Source of the DNA: Pomacea canaliculata
Lineage: Eukaryota > Mollusca > Gastropoda > Architaenioglossa > Ampullariidae
Assembly: GCF_003073045.1 (NCBI RefSeq)
Contig: NC_037590.1
Span: 7,599,835-7,663,834 of the forward strand
Length of the DNA stretch: 64,000 bases
Direction: 5' to 3'
Within the stretch, counting starts at the first letter, position 1. Each line of letters begins with the position of its first letter. A program made the position numbers and the translations under genes. Shown here piece after piece: positions 13,766 to 27,553 of this stretch. The notes under the pieces were generated by a model. It was given only the letters and a program-made list of their open reading frames with translations. It made no database searches and was not told where the DNA came from.

Positions 13766-14494
13766 AAAATGTTGATGCTAGTAGAATAGTTCTTGAAATC
13801 TTTGTAATTTTGTATGTGTATATATGTGGGGTGTGTGTGTGTACATGTGTTGTGTATGTGTGTGTATGTGGTGTGCCGCTAACTGTGTATTACGTCACGC
13901 TAACAGTGTACTACGTCACGCTAGTGCACCATTCACACCGTTGTCAGACGTCTACACCAGAGAGGAAATGAGGGACATTTCGAATTATTCAGACTCCGAA
14001 GTTCTGCATTTATCGTGCTGTAGTAGCAGTGTTCCCTGTGTGTAGCCGGGATGATAAAGACTGTTACAAGTCACTGGTGTCAGAACATGAGACTGTTAGT
14101 GTCATAGCATGCATGTGTGCATGAGGGCACACGTGTGTATGGGTGTCAGTGTTCTCTGGTGTGCGAAAGAGGTTAGGAATGTGAGATCTGGATATAGAGT
14201 AAGATAGCGTTTGTAAGGCTCTCGTCACAGTTATACCGACTTTTGCTGGTTATCACACACTCGACGATAAAGGCACTCGACGATCTCGCACCTTGTTGAC
14301 GTTTGTTGAGTTTGTCATCATTAGTGCATTCACCTGACAGGTATGTACATTGAAGTCGGTACATTACATACTATGTGACTGAGCATCATTTATTTTGTAA
14401 AGTTTACACTTCGATTTCTTCCCTTTTGTTAACTTTACACTTTAATTTCTTTTCTTTTAGACACAACAGCTCATTCTCTACCTCGGTCATCGAG
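13766..14494. other. Intergenic DNA and 5' region of CadC1q-3
   Basis: Contains a TG-rich stretch near 13815-13870 and a duplicated 21-bp CRE-like unit at 13878-13919. A possible 5' UTR acceptor (pyrimidine tract ending TAG) lies at 14458-14460, 34 bp before the CadC1q-3 ATG, so a 5' UTR intron is likely. Confidence 0.5.
13878..13919. repeat. Tandem 21-bp repeat with CRE-like TACGTCAC core
   Basis: Two adjacent 21-bp copies (13878-13898 and 13899-13919) each end in TACGTCAC, and a third, truncated copy follows. They lie about 600 bp upstream of the CadC1q-3 start. TACGTCA is one base from the CRE half-site context bound by CREB/ATF proteins; a regulatory role is inference only. Confidence 0.45.
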
Positions 14495-17400
14495 ATGGGG
14501 ACTTTTCGAACAACATGGACTTTGACAATCATTATTACAATCTATGTAAGATATTTAACAAAATGAAAGTAAACAATCTTCCCTTGTCTGATACATAGAC
14601 GAAATTGCATGTTCAAATGCGTCTATATCTTAAACAATACATCATCACATTATTTATCTGACTGCGAGTAATATTTCTCTGTGCTTCGTAATGCATTTAT
14701 TTAAATGTGAGTTTTTTCATCTATCTAGGTCACTCATACTCTTTGGCCTTGAGAATAAATGACCACCAGCCATGCCTGGGGTGTAAGCTAGTGTAATAAG
14801 TGTTTACCCCCTTGCTCTCTCTCTCTGTAAACTAGATAGTCTAGAAGAAATAAACAATTATATATTATTAGCTCAGTAAAGTATTGTTGCATATCATTTG
14901 GAAATTTGGAAAAAATATTTATACATCATCATCGTCGTCGTCGTCGTCGTCATCGTTGTCGTTATTTTTTATGATGCTCCTCTGAAATTTGAAGATACAT
15001 CCGATTTCTCTTCAGGTATGGTATACCCATATACACGCATACACGCATACGCACCCCGACAGTTACATACAAATATACATGCAAATACACATCGACAACC
15101 ACACGCATACAGACAAATATGCGAAAACATATGTACATTCAAGGGCATGTATACAGACAGTGGGTTTTTTTTCAATAATTCTGAATATTTCTGACTGTCC
15201 AGAGAGTGGCGGCTGGCAGTCCAACAGGTGGCGCTGCTACAAGGACAGGCAGCCTGGACCACGTGAACAAGCTCGCGCCAGAGTTCGACACAACTGAAAT
15301 GCGGGTGTCTGTGAAGGAAGGAAGCCCTTTGGGACAAGTGGTTGTCAAGATAACAGTTAGTTTAAACACAAGTGCACGTGAACGCGCACACACACACACA
15401 GATAGCTAAACGCTTTAAGACAACATAAAATGCATGTACTAAAGAGGACAAGTAAACCCTGCGAAGCCTCTGTCTCTATATCTTTCAGAAATGTATTATA
15501 AGTAAGTCTATAGACTAGGGCGTTTGTTGTATTAAGATAGTTTTAGTACTATTTATTGATAAGACTATTTCATGTTCACCTTGTTCCATTTTTTGTGTCT
15601 ATTAGATGTATATGGTTAATGCTGTTTGTTAAAATATCTGTAATGGCTGCTCTATCACTTTTGTTTTGTTTTCAAGGCATATGACAGAGATGCAGGAGAT
15701 GAAGGTGTGATCACCTACTCACTTCATTATAACCAGGGGATGTGAGTTATTAACATGTATCGTACCTATCTACACACACAAATGACACTTACCAGTTCTA
15801 CCACTACTGTTATTTAAGTTGTATATTTTAATTCGCTTAGATATTGAATACATTTATTACCCATCATTGTTATAACAGCAAGTTATCAGACTCTGAGAAG
15901 GATTACCAGGATCGCTTCTGACAGGACAACACACACAATTGAAATAAACTGTATCAGACAGACAAAGTCTCCTCTTAGCTTTGCCAACTACTTCTTAAAA
16001 TACATTTTTTAATGTTTCCCAAGGTTTCGTATTGACCCAGTCAGTGGAGTGGTTAGTGTGGCTTCACACAACATTGACCGCGAGACGGAGGACACCTATG
16101 TTCTGCTCGTGCAAGCAGAAGACGATGGAGGACTTTTCAGCACCATGACACTGATAATAACTATTGAAGATATAAACGATAATCCACCTATATTCGGGCA
16201 AACTACCTACAGTGCTATCTTGCCTGAGAATGAAATGTATTTCACACAACCTTTACAGCTCAAGGTATTGTCATTCTTAATATTGTTGTAAATATTTCAA
16301 TTGTTTATAGTTGGTATTATGACAATAATGCCCACACCATTAGGATGTCTGAAACACAGCCCAACAATAGTTCCCTTTCTGAGGGATGATGTTTATTCAG
16401 GTAAACCTTACACGATAACATGTGTGCCCTGTACAGGCGACAGATGACGACGAGCCTGGGACAGAGAACAGCGACATCAGTTACAGTCTCTCATCGTCTT
16501 CCGATCCTCCTGGTCTTGCTGGTCATTTTCACATCAACCTCCTTACTGGTAACATCACAGTCGTCCAGGCACTGGACTTCGATAACATTTCATTCAGTGC
16601 TGGGCATCCAGGGGAGATCATTCTTACAGCAATGGCCAAGGATCATGGACGTGTCCATCTGAACTCAACCGCAGTTGTTATCATCACTCTTGTGGTAAGA
16701 GTATCTTGATATGTTTCTCATGTCATCGTGTGCTTCATGTGGTCAAGCGACATCTCCTACTCTCAGTCAAATTCTATGTTAAGAACAAGGCACGAAACTT
16801 AACGATTTTAATCACGGTAAGAAAATAAAAACAACATTTGGCAATTATTTAAACCCTTGAGTCGCAGTAAGTTTTTTTTATTTTCATATCGTTTTTTGTT
16901 TTTTTCACTTTTGCTATCGCAAAAATCAGTTACAAAAACCGGAAAGAAGAAACAATATATTTGGAACGTTGGTCTAGAATGCTAGAACAAAAGCTGCTTG
17001 CAAGCAGTTTTGCTTAAAAGACTCCTCATATATTTACCTATCCATTTGTATTGTTTAGGTTTAGTATTGATATCGTCGATTCAACATTGATAAACTGAAC
17101 AGCAAATTTAAACACATTTGATCTTCTCACACCTAGCAAAAAATTCATTTTCTCTATTCATTATTTGTTATTATGATTTCCTCTCTCTTTCACTCTTAAC
17201 ACACTTTAATTTTATGGATGGCAGACTAAGTACGTTCCTTGTAACGCGATAACGAACCACATCCAGGATACCAATGACAACATACCACAGTTCGAGAACG
17301 ACACATACCATAAAACTGTCCCTGAGAACATCTCAACAGGTATAGCCCTGTCTCCTAAACTTTTTAAATTTCACGGTCATTCCTCAAAAACTCAGAAGTC

Positions 17401-20400
17401 ACTATTCGTGATAAATAGCACAATATGTCTTTAAAATTATTTACATGACAAATTTGACATTTCCAATTGACTTGTGCACATTTACATGATATTCTAAATA
17501 ATACTTCTATTCCACCAGGTTCCGAGGTAGTCGTGGTTCATGCGCGTGATTCAGACAGTAGCGCCCCCAACAACCACGTCTTCTACTTCCTGGAGACTGG
17601 CGGACGCGATGACTTTGCGATAGATCACGTGACAGGAGTCATTACTGTTGTAGGGAAATTAGACCGTGAAACTTTGGCCAACTACTCACTCCATGTCATG
17701 GCCAGGGACCAGGGAGCTGACCCGTTGTACAGCTACTGTACAGTGTACATCAATGTTTCTGACATCAACGACGAGCCACCACGGTTTAGAGAGAAACACG
17801 CCACGACCGCGGAATCTGATGGTGTCTTTGGTTCTATTTACAACATGGGTGCTGTAGACTTGGACCTGGATGCCCGACTGAAGTACTCCATTTTGTGGAA
17901 TGAAAGTTATGGGTTGTCTGCTTCGCTGACCATGATCACTGGTGATCAGTTGTGGGTAATCATCATTTCAACAGCAGCAGCAGCCTCTTCTACCTTTTTA
18001 TCCATATTAATTTTTATGTTTGTTTTATGCATTGTTTACGCAAATGCACTTTGAAGAAGACTTAACTGTATCGCTTATTGCTTAAAACTGATATGTAAGA
18101 TAATAACCATGCTGTCTAGGACTAACTTTACTGAAATTCTCCTTCCTTTTCCTCCACTTCTTAGAGCTGGATAGATATTGACAGTGAGAACGGTATACTA
18201 CTTGAAAAAAGGCCTTTCGACAGCAGTCATGTGATAAGGTTTTACCTGACCTTGCTAGTACAAGATCTCAACGCCTTCAATCCAAAACCTCAGCAAGACA
18301 CAGGTACGGTATTCTACTTTTGAAAATGGTATATGAATTTTTCCCACTACCTCTCACTTTCTACGTTTATCATTACTTCTGATAGTAATCTGAACAAGTA
18401 TCCCTGAGACTAAAGAATGTGACTTTCAGTGACTGGTAAGACAAATTCCAGTGTGTTTTCTGCCAGAGCTTTCAATGAGAATGTTATTTTAAATAAACAG
18501 GCGACGGGAGGGAAAATATATTTAATGATGTACATACACTGGCACCTGACTTTTCTGGAGTATGGCTTAGCTGCCAGCAGTCACGGCTCTTTTAAAGATG
18601 TATCCCATGAAATACCTTTTTCTTACAAACTGTAAATACTGTGTATTGTATAACTATGTTGGGAAAAACAAAAGAACTCGATACCTCCCTCGAAATGATC
18701 GATATTAAACTCTCGAAGATGAAAAAAATACTGTTTTGGTTAGCTTTTTCTCAGAAATACGTTAAGTTTGTTCTCATAGACTGTTATATTTAAAAAGCTT
18801 GAATTTTTCTCCAGCCATAGTAGCAATCATCATAACTGGGGCAAACAGACGTCGCCGCTCTGTAGATTTGAGCAACGTCAGCAACGAAATGCAAGGAAAG
18901 TCATATTTTGTTAATCGTTTTTCTCTTTAGCGTGAGGCTTTTCAGTGAAAAGAACCTAAATGCCAGGAGAATATAGAAATTTCAAGAATAAAAAAAATGT
19001 TTAGCACAAAACTACTTAAATTTTATTTAAAAAAATATTCGTTCATTAACGGAAAAAATCGAAGAAAACCTTTGAATATTTTAGGTGTATTATCTTTATG
19101 TCGGAAAACTCAAAAAGATATTTTAAAATTTTATGGACACCATTACTACTGGTGATTGCAGAGTTTTAAACGTGGAACATATTGTCACTTGGTTGCCAAA
19201 GATCTTGTATCACGGTGTACAGAACAGAGCAGCTGAAAAATATTTCCCAACTGTAGATGTTACAAAAAAGCTAAAGAATGTTTTAAAGATCATCTTGATA
19301 TTTACAGAGCATCAGAAGTGGGAGGCAAAAATATCTTTCCTGGCTGCTAATATTCACTACTTGGAGGTGACAAACGCTCAGCGAATTGTGTACGAGAAAA
19401 TATTAGTGAATGAAGGCAGTGGTTACAGCAACACAACTGGTACCTTCACATGTTCTCAGGTATTTGACCGCTTCCTCCTCTCTGCTTTTCTTTTCCCACT
19501 TTCCGTGATTTTCCCACTCACCTTCATTACTTTCCGAAAATGTCTAAACTGCTTCCACAGTCCCTGAGTCCTGAATGACCAAAAGACACTTTACAATATT
19601 AATATCAACTGTCGCCAATATTCTCACTCAACCAATCTCTGGTATGCGCCGTACGAGAAACAAGCCACTCAGCAGTTAAAGGGAAGTAATCCAAAGAAGT
19701 ACTATTCCTACAACTTCCAGTATTGCCTCCCTTAGGTATTTATTCATTTACGCACTGGGTTACAAATTCAGACTACTGTGGTTACAGCAGTGCTTCCACC
19801 CAGGGTGTTGGATACTTAGGCAGGCATTGGGAAACTCGGTAGTGAATGAGTTAAGACATTTTAGAGAACCTGTTGGTGTTGCAAGTACTGCTCGGCTGTT
19901 ATTCTTAGGTTGAAGATTTGATGGGAATGGCTGAGATCTGCTCTGAAAAACATGCAATTCTTTTTTCCTTGTGAGCTTACAGTCAGTTGATTTTCAGCAC
20001 AACTTTACATGGGTGACTCAATAGGTTGAGAGTGTGATAGTTTGGTATCAGCCTTTCTTGAGAAGTCTTAGAATGAGAGACTTACCCCATGATGTAAGCC
20101 ATGTTTTTCGGATGTTGTTGCATCTTCACCAGAACATGTTTTTATGGAGTAAACATTTCATTAATGACAAACAGCAGTACTATAAATCACTTGTCATTTG
20201 TTGGAGCTTATTTATTTACCAGACTGGAAAGTACGTGTTTGAGGTCCACACGTTCGCTCCCCCCAACAGCAGCGTGTGGCTGGCGCTGTACCACCAGGTC
20301 ACCAGGGTCACGACACTCGAGGTGCACGAGGGAGAGGACTCGAAGGCGGAGAGTAAGCACTTGTAGCAGTTAATGATGTATGTGTTCTGCTAGTTCCTCG

Positions 20401-21023
20401 GTACTCTTCAACAGCAAGATTCAATGCATACAACTTTCAACAATTACTTTCAGACGAGCAAATAAAGGGACACCTTCTTGTGCTGCCTTTGACTCCAAAG
20501 TAGATTATGAGAAATAAATAACTCACTATCATGAGCAGGTGACTTTAGAACACGTTTCTTAAAAAATACTTAGCGGAACTTTTTATCATTAAACGAAACA
20601 ATATAGAAAAAATATTAGTATTTATATTTTCATGATGTTATTACAACAGGCACTACTACATCAATTTTGTACTTTCATTTGTTTTGAAATTTAATGTTAA
20701 AAAATTATAGCAGTTAAGGGATGGATAATGATTATGCTTATTACCTTGCATTACTAATAAGAATAATAACCGCAATCATAGTCATAATCATAAAATATTT
20801 CTATCACTTTTCTGCGTTTTGACATAATCAGTTTAACAGTATAACAGAATTTCTTATGAGTTATAATTATGTGTTTGCAGGTGTGACTGCTGTGCTGCAG
20901 CTGCTGCAGAGCGATGAAGTGTACGTGATGTCCACACCTGGTCACAGCAGCCGACTGTTTGGCGCTCCAGACGCCATCTTGAACACGTTCAGCGGTTATC
21001 TCCTGTCACCAGCCTCCGAGTAG
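14495..21023 (+). CDS. CadC1q-3: four-cadherin-repeat / furin-site / C1q-like secreted protein
   Basis: Complete gene of 12 inferred coding exons: 14495-14545, 15203-15355, 15677-15741, 16024-16264, 16437-16694, 17267-17339, 17519-17955, 18165-18303, 18815-18895, 19308-19459, 20223-20352 and 20881-21023. They sum to 1923 bp, 640 aa. The ATG opens a short hydrophobic leader (MGTFRTTWTLTIIITIY). Four cadherin repeats follow, at about residues 35-480: YDRDAGDEG, FRIDPVSGVVSVAS, EDINDNPPIF closing repeat 1, DTNDNIPQF closing repeat 2 and DINDEPPRF closing repeat 3. R-R-R-R|S is at 484-487, in an exon 12 bp shorter than in the other copies. The C1q-like domain spans about 500-640; its first exon ends TFTCSQ where the other copies have CPQ or CPR. 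The furin exon would need a GA donor (CAAG|GAAAGT) to keep frame. No membrane span is seen. Confidence 0.85.
14930..14962. repeat. (GTC)n / (ATC)n microsatellite
   Basis: Trinucleotide run in the first intron of CadC1q-3. Confidence 0.8.
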
Positions 21024-21148
21024 CATTCTGCTGTCCGGTCCACCAACCCACACCCACCTGTTGATGTGGACACACAGCAGGACTTGTTTATTTTAACGCC
21101 TGACACCCTTCAGTTTGGATTTTGACCGAAGTACAGTCATAAAAGCAA

Positions 21149-21154
21149 ATTAAA
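21149..21154 (+). promoter_or_regulatory. Poly(A) signal of CadC1q-3 (ATTAAA variant)
   Basis: ATTAAA stands at the place that corresponds to AATAAA in the nearly identical CadC1q-2 3' UTR, about 125 bp after the stop. Confidence 0.55.
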
Positions 21155-22226
21155 AAATGTCGATGCTCATACAAGTGTTTTATTTTAAATGTTTGTCAAT
21201 TAATATCGTGTACTTCGTTAAATTCTTACCTCCATGGACGATAAAATTCACTCAAAAGGGACGTTTGGTTCAAATGACCCCCAGATATGGGCAATATTTT
21301 GAATTCTCTATGATAAAATAGTTTGAAGTCGACGTTTGTGTATAATTTATATAACTTTAAGTACTTTTATTGTAATCACTTTCCTGTAACTTTTCATAAA
21401 CTCGTGTACAACAGTAGTTAAAGGACACATCAGCCCATATAGCTAAACATTCACAAACGCACCAAGAGAAAGAGCGAGACACACAACATGTTAGTAAGCC
21501 AGTTCATTATAAGCATGGATGTCATATTATTTATAACTACAACCTTGTGTTTCCCCTCTCTCAAGTTTGCGTGAAGTAGAGAAAAGATGCCTGTTAGAAC
21601 AAAGTGGTCATACATAGTCACACATGGACTTCTGTCTCTTGAGGGGAATCACACGAATCAAATGTTTCACTAAAGGGAAAGAAAGATACCATCCTGAGTA
21701 GATCTCTCTTCCATCTTGAGAGGAAACTGTTCTCGAAAATCTATGAAGTTATGAGAAAAACTGTGTATGTGCTTTTATTTCGGACTGAACATTCATCGGA
21801 CACCATCTGGAAGCTTGACTCGACTGCATTGCATTGATACACACCAAGACTGGCTCCCATTGTCTTTTGATATCCCTCCCTGTATAACCACTGTAGTAGT
21901 AAGCGGAGTCAGTTTGTCTTACGGTTGAGCAGAGGTTGTACTGTATCAAATTGTTGTGAAGCTTTGTTGTCAATGGTAAAGTTGTAAAGGAAAAGGTCCA
22001 ATCACTCATTAAGCTTAATGAGCTAACACAGGCATGTGTACTCACCAGTAGAATAACGCGTGTTGTTTGCTGATTTGAATAAATACCAAACATAAAAGCT
22101 GCTACAATAACTTTGCCTTGAAGTTTATTAGGTGTCTGCTGATACTTGTCCTTGTGTCTGTAGTCTGTACTGCTGTGAACTCAAATAATATGTGTGTTTC
22201 TTCTAGCATGTGATTGTGTTTTTGTA

Positions 22227-22265
<39 letters not shown>

Positions 22266-22899
22266 CTGTGCGCGCATGCGCTCGTGCATGTTTGTAGTGT
22301 AAGAGAGAAGGGAGATGGGTTATAGCAAAGGATAGACGAGGAAATCGCTACAACCATAAACTTTAGACTAATTTCACACACTACGTCAAAAGGTAACGCA
22401 CCTGTCAGAAATCTGCCACAGAGATATAAACTTTAAAGATTCTTATTTCAGCTAAGACACATTTGAGCACTTGCTGAGAGAAGGGAAAAGTATCATAATA
22501 ATGATTTTGTATTTCTTTGTACATTGTAATTATAAAACGTGCGCGCGTGCGTTTGTTTGTGTGTGTAAACGTGCGTATGTAGACATGTATTTGTGTTTGT
22601 TTGTCCGTCCTCTTGCAAAATAAGCATGGAGAATGAAGAGGTGTCGGAGATCAACACGAAACAGATGCAGACACATAATGTCAGGCTGCACCAGCTTCTC
22701 GCTATCACACCCTGAGTGATAATGGCCTTTGATGTGTTGCGATAAAATATATCACCTGAACTGTGTCACCTTCAGTCACTTGTGTATTATATCAGCCGAC
22801 ACACTTGGGGACCTTAGATTCATTGCCTGTGTTAATTTTTCAGTTCGGATTTCTTCAATCTCGAGGCGCCATAGTTACTCGTATACATGTGATCTCGCC
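21155..22899. other. Intergenic DNA between CadC1q-3 and CadC1q-4
   Basis: No supported gene. Contains a (TG)n microsatellite at 22229-22264 and a second TG-rich stretch near 22540-22600. The final 150 bp presumably hold the promoter and 5' UTR of CadC1q-4. Several short open frames on the minus strand here read low-complexity CA/TG repeat and are not genes. Confidence 0.6.
22229..22264. repeat. (TG)n microsatellite
   Basis: Uninterrupted TG dinucleotide run of about 18 units. Confidence 0.95.
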
Positions 22900-25800
22900 A
22901 TGGGAGTCCTGGCGACATTGTGGAGGTTGATAATGGCGGTAGCAGTTTATGTAAGATTTTTCTAAATGTTTCTAACTTTATAGAGAGAAACATTACTATG
23001 TGCACTGCTCGTGACATTTTGTGTGTATGTATTCTGACCCATCTATACATAATATAGATATTTGTTCTTGCTGTACACATATCCATGTTTATCTTAGTAG
23101 GATGTCATTAAAGTCGAGTTCTCTTTGTCACAGTCACGACTTGTTTGTTGTAACAGTTCCCTTCACAATGTTATATTCTGTTTGAGAAACATGAACCTGG
23201 GGTTGTGACTGTTATTCCTAGAGACATGATTGTTGTAGAGCGTTGCAGCAGTCGCTCCAACAGACGGCCTGACTACAGTTGAGCCAGTGAACCACTTCCC
23301 CCCAAACTTCAACTTCACTGACATCAGGGCGTCGGTCCCAGAGGGGAGTCCTGTGGGGCACTTCGTTGTCATCATTACGGTTAGATTGTGTGTGTGTGTG
23401 TGTGTGTGAAAATTGTATGCCTCTAGGTCTTCCACAAAAGTTATTTCCAGCAAAAGTAGTCCGACACCCATAATAAGGGTTCAAAGTAAGGATTAGACGA
23501 AAAAGCAAAACAGTACAAATGTTTTCAAAACATTGTCGCTTAAATGAATCTCGAATGCTGTTTATAAGAGTTGCATGCTGCCATAAAATAAAAGTTTCTT
23601 GACAAGGTAACTGAACTTGAATGTTTCATCTCTGATATAAGTTTCTAGCCCTATTTTGTATTTTTTTTTTAAATTAAAGGCGTATGACAAGGATCTGGGA
23701 GATGGCGGAATGATCACCTACTCGTTTCAGGCTACTCAGACCATGTGCGTACAATTTACTTATTAAGAAAGTTCTGTAGATATAACTTTCCATGATTCGT
23801 CTATTCCTTTACTACATTTGAGTATGTTTTGACTAGCTCAGGAATTGCTTGGTATTTATTATCCACTCATCCATTCATGACCTCGTTGTGACCACAAGGA
23901 GGATAAAGCTGTTTACAAATACTCAGTAATAAAGACAAGTCTTAACAAGTATGTCAAACAGGTTTATAAAATTGACTTTTTACCCTCCTACCAAACCCTT
24001 TCTCAAAATTCCTGTTCAATGTCCTGAAGGTTTCGTATGGACCCAGTCAGTGGGGTCGTGAGCGTGGCTTCCTACACGACCGACTACGAGACGAAAGACA
24101 CTTATGTCTTGATCGTGCAAGCTCAAGATGGCGGTGGACTCGTCAACATCAGGACACTGATAATATCTATCGACGATGTCAACGATAACCCGCCTGTCTT
24201 CCGGCAAACTCAGTACGACATGATGTTATTTGAAAACGGAACGTCTTTGAGCAAACCTCTGCGTCTGGAGGTTTGTGTTCAATACCCATTGTGAGCGAGC
24301 TCTTTTGTTGTGGTATTCATATTGAACTTATAAAGCTTCTGCTGCTCAGGTATATGACTATTCTTTAATTTTACTCACTTACTACTTACTTTTAATTTTA
24401 AAAAAATCGAAAGTAACCTTATTACATGCTACATGTTTATTTAGTTACTGACAAATAAAAAAAAAGCCACCAGCATTTTCAGAAATTGTTTTACATCAAA
24501 AATAATTAAAAAATAAAATAATAAATAATTTATAAAAGAAAAGGACTTTTCTGGTGCCACGCAATGACAAATCTTCGTGATATATACAGGCGACAGATAA
24601 AGACAAACCAGGAACAGACAACAGCAACATTACTTACAGCCTGTCGTCTACAACTCCTCCTGGACTCACTGGTCACTTCCACATCGACCCCCTCACTGGC
24701 GACATCACAGTCGTCCAGCCCCTGGACTTCGACAACATATCCTTCAGTGCCGAACAAGTAGGGGCCATCACTCTCACGGCAGTTGCCAGCGATCATGGAC
24801 TTGGACCTCTGAGCTCAACTGTTGAGGTTTCTATCACTCTATTGGTAAGAATCTCTCTTCTGACCGGGTGGTGAATATACTCCAAGCCTATCGAGTTCTT
24901 TGGGTGCTGTTCTATGTCAAGTAGGTGAAATGCTTCAGGAGACTCCTCCAGATCGTAGGCAGCCTAGTCACCTGCCTGGTGGGTCCCCAGGTGTCTAGCT
25001 ACCGTCAAACAACAAAACCTGGGAAAAGCACTGCTACAAACGTACGGAACACGTGACAAAACTAGACTGTGAGTGACAGACAAAAAGAAAAGAAAGTCGT
25101 GTAAGCGTTGCCTTCAACCAGTTGTAGCATCGTGTATGTAAGTATTGCTTCACTTTGTCCTAGGATATCAATGACAACACTCCACAGTTTGAGTATTCTG
25201 AATACCATGTGAGTGTCCCTGAAAACATCGCAGTAGGTATGGACATTTCTCCTAAACTCTTCTTAAATATTCGAAAGCACCTATTCCTCAAAATGTAACA
25301 AAAAAAGTTAATTCTGAAAAAAAAAATTTAATTATACTACTGCTTAATCTACTTTTCACAGATTGAAACAATTGTGTTTCACCAGGCTCCCAGGTGGTCA
25401 TGCTTCGTGCACGTGATGCCGACGGTAGCGCCCCCAACAACCACGTCTACTACTTTCTAGAGACCGGCGACCGCGATCAGTTCACGATTGATCACGTGAC
25501 TGGATCCATCACGGTTGTGGACATGTTAGACCACGAGAGTGTCGCCACCTACTCCATTAAGGTCATGGCCAGGGACCAGGCAGCCGACCCACTTCACAGC
25601 TTCTGCACGGTGCACATCGATGTTGCCGACGTTAACGACGAGCAGCCTCGGTTTCGAGAGAACCACGTGACGGTTGATGTCACCCCTGACCTCTTGGGTG
25701 CTGTGTACAACATGAGTGCAGTGGACGTAGACCAGAACAGTGTTTTAAAATACTTCATTCTGTGGACTGACAGCTATGGGCAATCTCAAGCGCTTGGAAC

Positions 25801-27521
25801 TATACCTGGCGAGGACCTGAGAGTACGTAGCTGAATATTAAATATAAATAATTTTATTTTAATCAATCTATTGGAGTCTTTTCTTCGCTCGCTCTTTTTT
25901 CGCTAAGGATATAATGATTGTTTATTCCGCTAAAGATATTTTCATTGTTTATTTCAGTAAGGATATATTCATTCTTCAATAAATTTTATTTGATGACAGA
26001 AGTGTAGAGAACTAAACATCATTTAAAATGATCTTTGTTAAGTACAAACAAATTTCAACATAGAAGTTACGTTGGTGCAGTTTCATACGTGTCTTCTCGC
26101 ATCATTATCTTTCTTTGTCTCGTCCTTATCAACGTTTTCATCATCACCATCATCAACAACTATCATCATCATCCTCATCTTCTCTCGAAAGGTCAGTCTA
26201 GAACTAACTTCTGCGAAAAGTGTAAAAGCTTAATCTGTCATTGCTTATTCTTTAGGCATGGATTGATATTGATAGCGAGTATGGGATGATATACACAAAA
26301 GTACCTATCGGCAGTACTCAGGTGACAAAGTTTAATCTGACATTGCAAGTACAAGATGTGAATGCCTCCGAGCCAAGTCTTCAGCAAGATACAGGTATGA
26401 TTACTTGTTAAAGAACAAGGTTTTCAGCAATATTGTTTTAATTTTTAGCTTTCAATCTATATTTTTGTTTCCTGAAATTTAGGGGCTAGACCACCAAAGT
26501 ACAAGTAGAGCAATGTTTTTTCACAAAGATTTGAAAAATGAGCTTGGCGAGATACAATGCGACATTTGATGGCACACGTGCTCCACTCCAATTTATTTAA
26601 AGCCAATTCCGTGGTGTAACTTCTTTAGTAGCCACATTTCAAAATACACTTGATAAACACTACAGTGTCAGTGCATGGATGTGTCTTCAGAATGTCTCCG
26701 TAAATCTTCTTCTACATACATATCTGTATAATTTATAGTCTCGTTAATTCTCGTGTAAAACGAGATTTCAGAAACAGTTTATGTTACTATCAGGGACTTA
26801 CACGTTTTGTTGTGGATTAGTTATTTCAGTAGGAGGTGTTTGAAATAGCCATCATTCTTGTCCAGCGCTTTTAACGATCAACGTACATGAAACCAGTAGA
26901 CGTCGTCGTTCGGCGGAAGTGAGCGATGACAGCGACACCTGGCACATCAAGAGCCACGGGAAGTCATCGTTTGTCGTTCGTTGTTCTTTTCAGTGACAGG
27001 GAGTGTGAGAAAAGAGGTGGGGCGGAGGTGTACACGAATAGCAAACTCAAAATGAAGAAAAATATGGCCGTCCGATCAATTAGAAATTGCGATGTTGTGT
27101 GTTTAAGGACATGTTGAAAAGGTCTGTCAGTAGTCGTTGTACTTACATGCGAAAAGTTAAGGAATGTTAGATTAATCTGATCACATTTACGTTTTGAGGA
27201 TAAAATTAGAGTCACTGGGAAGCTCGTAATCTTTGTGTGGGGCATATGGTCAATTTGCTTTCAGAAAATTTTTAATGTGTAAACGTGCCAAATTCTCCGG
27301 AAGTTCTAAGATAGATGAGCGGATATTATGATGATTTAAATGATGTGTACAGGTAAGAAGAAGTGGGAGGAGTCCGTAATATTTTCAGCTGGTCTGAGTC
27401 ACTACCAGGAGGCCACAAAAGCTCAGCGGATTGTATACGACACAGTGTTTGTCAATGAGGGAAGTGGTTACAACAATATAACTGGCATCTTTACATGTCC
27501 ACGTGTGCGTGATATTAGTGT

Positions 27522-27553
<32 letters not shown>

